64,000 bases of DNA from assembly GCA_035559535.1 (NCBI GenBank), contig DATMBG010000058.1, positions 248,001 to 312,000 on the forward strand, given 5' to 3'. The stretch is from Candidatus Limnocylindrales bacterium. Lineage in GTDB: Bacteria; Moduliflexota; Moduliflexia; Moduliflexales; JAUQPW01. Made by a program: the position numbers and the translations under genes. Below are positions 62,001 to 64,000 of this stretch, in pieces. A model generated the notes under the pieces. The model searched no databases. It was not told where the DNA came from and was given only the letters and a program-made list of their open reading frames with translations. Each line of letters opens with the position of its first letter. Position 1 is the first letter of the stretch.

Positions 62001-62016
62001 TGGCTTGTATCTTGCA
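62001..62016 (+). promoter_or_regulatory. Sigma-54 promoter for the downstream receiver gene
   Basis: TGGCTTGTATCTTGCA has the -24 GG and -12 GC exactly ten bases apart (GG-N10-GC), the sigma-54 rule. Transcription would start near 62027, about 95 bases before the ATG at 62121. Confidence 0.65.
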
Positions 62017-62120
62017 CTTTAAAAAATCGTTCTCACTATATTACCGGTAAAACAAGACCTCTCCCAAATAGCATCAAAGGAAAGGTTTCACTGTCAGCTT
62101 AACCTAAAGATTTCAAATTT

Positions 62121-62552
62121 ATGCTCCAACATTCAACACCTTGCATCTTAGTGGTAGATGATGATAAAGAAATTCGCTGCGCACTAACCCGAATCTTCTC
62201 GAAGGAAGGCTACCAGGTAGCTGCAGCAGCCAGTGGAGAAGAAGCCCTTGCGCTTTTTCAAAAAAATAAATTTAACCTGGTCATTACGGATTTACGCATG
62301 CCCGGCATAGGGGGTTTAGAACTCCTGAAGAAAATCAAAACAGACAAGCCTGAAACGGTGGTAATCATCCTGACCGCTTTTTGCGATGAGATTACCTATA
62401 CCGATATGAAAGCCCTCGGAGTCTATACCTACCTCTGTAAGCCCATCAAAAAAAATGAAATGCTGACGGCAGTCAAAAAGGCCCTCTTACCTACCCCGGG
62501 TTACAATCAACCCTATTCCATCGTGTTTCCTCAACCGTCCCCTAGTCCCTAG
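62121..62552 (+). CDS. Stand-alone receiver-domain response regulator
   Basis: 143-residue CheY-like receiver. CILVVDDDKEIRCALTRIFS, phospho-acceptor Asp in LVITDLRMPGIGG, Thr in IILTAF and Lys in TYLCKPIKKNEML are all present. A short proline-rich tail (YSIVFPQPSPSP) replaces an output domain. Its likely control by sigma-54 (promoter at 62001) and its position after an NtrC system suggest it is a target gene of that system or a relay in the same pathway. Confidence 0.9.
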   Translation: MLQHSTPCILVVDDDKEIRCALTRIFSKEGYQVAAAASGEEALALFQKNKFNLVITDLRMPGIGGLELLKKIKTDKPETVVIILTAFCDEITYTDMKALGVYTYLCKPIKKNEMLTAVKKALLPTPGYNQPYSIVFPQPSPSP

Positions 62553-62670
62553 TTTTTAGTTTTTTTCCTTTAAGTTAAAAATTCCCTTGATTAAATTTTC
62601 TATTCTCAATACATATACCTCAAATTCCGTTTCCAGATTTTGTTATGGATGAGAAGGTTATTCTGCTAAA

Positions 62671-62693
62671 GCAGGCGAGACGCCTGCGTTCCT
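62671..62693. repeat. Palindromic GCAGGCG-AGA-CGCCTGC repeat
   Basis: GCAGGCGAGACGCCTGCGTT with CC following resembles the unit at 50011-50035 (shared GGCGAG, CGCC and GCGTTCC); the stem bases differ in parallel between the two copies. Confidence 0.5.
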
Positions 62694-62756
62694 AAGCTGC
62701 GTTAGATTTTGTTATCGATTGGATGGTCATTACCGTATGAAGGAGGTAAAGCTGTT

Positions 62757-64000
62757 ATGCCAACACCCCTATCACTGGATGAGCGCATCGCTTCTCTGGT
62801 TCCAGAGGTTGGTGAAGAATTTCGGGTGGAACTCAGGCATGCCTTACAAACGTTACGGGCGTCAGAGAATCCCATTGGGGTTTTATTGGGTATGCCCCAT
62901 TTGATTTGGCGATTAATCGAGGAGATTCTAAAATGCGCAGGGTATAGACGACCCAGCAATAGTCTTTATGACTGTATCCTTATGGCCGCTCACGGGGATC
63001 CCGAAAAAAAGATTAAGGGATTGAATATCCTGCCCGATGAGATGGCTTCCCATTTCCATAGGCTCTATAAGCTTTCTAACCGGGCCGACCATGTTACTGA
63101 ACAAGCCACCCTGACGGTTGCCGATGCCGAAAATGCTTTGCATCTTTTCCTGCGTGTGCTGGAATGGTTTTATTGTGAAAGCGAGCCGGGTCCCCATTTA
63201 CCTACCATTTACGGGGAAATAACCGATGGGAGTTATAAAGCTCCCGAAAAGTTACAGGAAATATCCCAAAAAAGGGCCCGATTGGAAAAACTCTTGAAGG
63301 AAAGGTATACAAAACCCGTTGCAGTCATGTTTATTACCCTGGAAGGTACTGGAAAGTCTTTTGGAGGATCGAGTGATCTCATGGATTTTAAAAGGCTCCA
63401 ACCATATCGCGCGCTGCTTCTTCCTATCACGGAAGGGCAGGGTAGGGTTATCCAAACCACCGGGGATACTCTGATAGCTTGTTTCAATAATCCTGAAAAA
63501 GCTGTTAAAACAGCTATCGAAATGCAAAAGATTCTTCGGGAAACCGCCGGTCAGGGGGAAGAAACTTATCTGTGTATTGGAATTAACTATGGGATCGGTA
63601 TGGTAGAGCAGAAAGAAGACGGCACCCTGGAGGTATCTGAAGCGGCTGTGAACCCGGCAGCCTGGGTCAAAGAAGAGGGAAAAAAGATTAGTCAGGTTTT
63701 TATCTCTCAATCTGTTTATAAAGCTATCCAAAATTCTAAAGAGATTACCCGCCTCTCTAAGGAGAGAGAAAAAACCGAGAAGAAAATAAAACCTTCCCCT
63801 ATTTATCCGGTTGTTCTGAGAGCTATCCTGGGGATCACCCTTATAGGACTTGTTCTGATTGTAGGGTTCTTCAGCTATAAGCACCGGCTTTCCCCACGAC
63901 TCCCGTCCCATGAACCTGCAATAAGACTGCCTTACGATCAAGTTTCTCAGGAACCCGGATCTTATAAGCCGGAGAGTATCGAAGCTATCGTTAAAACTCC
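62757..64000 (+). CDS. HEPN-like / degenerate class III cyclase membrane protein, C-terminus cut by window edge
   Basis: At least 414 residues, open to the right edge. AAGGAGG precedes the ATG by ten bases. Residues about 30-150 resemble a HEPN/DUF4145-type helical bundle (IWRLIEEILKCAGYRR, HFHRLYKLSNRADHVTEQAT, ALHLFLRVLEWFY). Residues about 183-320 follow the class III nucleotidyl cyclase pattern: VAVMFITLEG, TTGDTLIACFNNPEKAVKTA, IGINYGIGMV, VNPAAW. The first metal Asp is replaced by Thr (FITLEG instead of FxDxxG) and the VNxAAR arginine by Trp, while the second Asp (GDT) and the Asn are kept, so catalysis is doubtful. A membrane helix at about 351-374 follows. Domain call inferred from motifs. 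Confidence 0.6.
   Translation, partial: MPTPLSLDERIASLVPEVGEEFRVELRHALQTLRASENPIGVLLGMPHLIWRLIEEILKCAGYRRPSNSLYDCILMAAHGDPEKKIKGLNILPDEMASHFHRLYKLSNRADHVTEQATLTVADAENALHLFLRVLEWFYCESEPGPHLPTIYGEITDGSYKAPEKLQEISQKRARLEKLLKERYTKPVAVMFITLEGTGKSFGGSSDLMDFKRLQPYRALLLPITEGQGRVIQTTGDTLIACFNNPEKAVKTAIEMQKILRETAGQGEETYLCIGINYGIGMVEQKEDGTLEVSEAAVNPAAWVKEEGKKISQVFISQSVYKAIQNSKEITRLSKEREKTEKKIKPSPIYPVVLRAILGITLIGLVLIVGFFSYKHRLSPRLPSHEPAIRLPYDQVSQEPGSYKPESIEAIVKT

Noticed and set aside
62001-62016. Sigma-70 promoter for the receiver gene
   Set aside because: No TTGACA/TATAAT pair at usual spacing is near the ATG at 62121, whereas the GG-N10-GC match is exact.
1-64000. Selenoprotein genes with in-frame UGA
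   Set aside because: All genes annotated here reach full family length without UGA read-through; no fragmented family pair around a TGA was found.

Overview
The window reads as a chromosomal segment of an uncultured Gram-negative bacterium with a GC content in the mid-40s by eye. The Gram-negative call rests on several genes: a Kdo hydroxylase beside a family 9 heptosyltransferase-like enzyme, two outer-membrane-type lipoproteins, periplasmic proteins and a Slt-type lytic transglycosylase. A sigma-54 (NtrC-type) two-component system and the order rimP-nusA-infB-DUF503-rbfA suit the Desulfobacterota / Nitrospirota / Methylomirabilota part of the tree, but no single gene fixes the phylum from sequence alone. 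A tRNA-Sec gene shows that the organism reads UGA as selenocysteine.

Layout. 1-1.9 kb: end of a branched-chain amino acid (Liv) transporter cluster on the minus strand. 2.5-9.4 kb: TPR lipoprotein, LolB-like lipoprotein, CDP-alcohol phosphotransferase, PASTA protein, rpe and a UDP-sugar dehydrogenase. 9.5-15.4 kb: translation/transcription operon (rimP to rbfA) and a polyprenyl diphosphate synthase. 15.6-18.6 kb: oxidative-stress module (Fur/PerR regulator, rubrerythrin, Fe-S oxidoreductase, DUF3501). 18.6-26.8 kb: sugar epimerase, REC-HATPase regulator, a solitary McrC nuclease, APC permease with a Usp tail, aminotransferase, SDR and PepSY protein. 26.9-39.5 kb: Slt, deoxysugar enzymes (RfbD-like, RMD-like), a threonine synthase fused to a LeuA regulatory domain, CysQ-like phosphatase, Pol IV, quinone reductase, and the LPS pair. 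40.3-44.3 kb: a second Liv transporter with fused permeases and no binding protein. 44.6-52.3 kb: dnaJ, a polyol-type catabolic cassette (dehydrogenase, aldolase, FGGY kinase), selC, an amidohydrolase and an M50 protease. 52.3-64 kb: trpS, the prkA-yeaH-spoVR operon, a histidine kinase with a haem-c-like motif, its NtrC partner, a receiver protein behind a predicted sigma-54 promoter, and a HEPN/pseudo-cyclase membrane protein cut by the window edge.

Two signals stand out. First, the right end (53.4-64 kb) looks like a stress-signalling block: prkA-yeaH-spoVR, a periplasmic Cache sensor carrying CxxCH, an NtrC activator, an inverted repeat placed like an enhancer, a GG-N10-GC promoter, a receiver protein and a HEPN-cyclase fusion whose catalytic residues are partly lost. 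Second, more than a dozen intergenic gaps hold inverted arrays of a short word; the word differs between sites but the architecture is the same. A separate GC-rich repeat family includes a perfect 64-bp palindrome between the kinase and its regulator.
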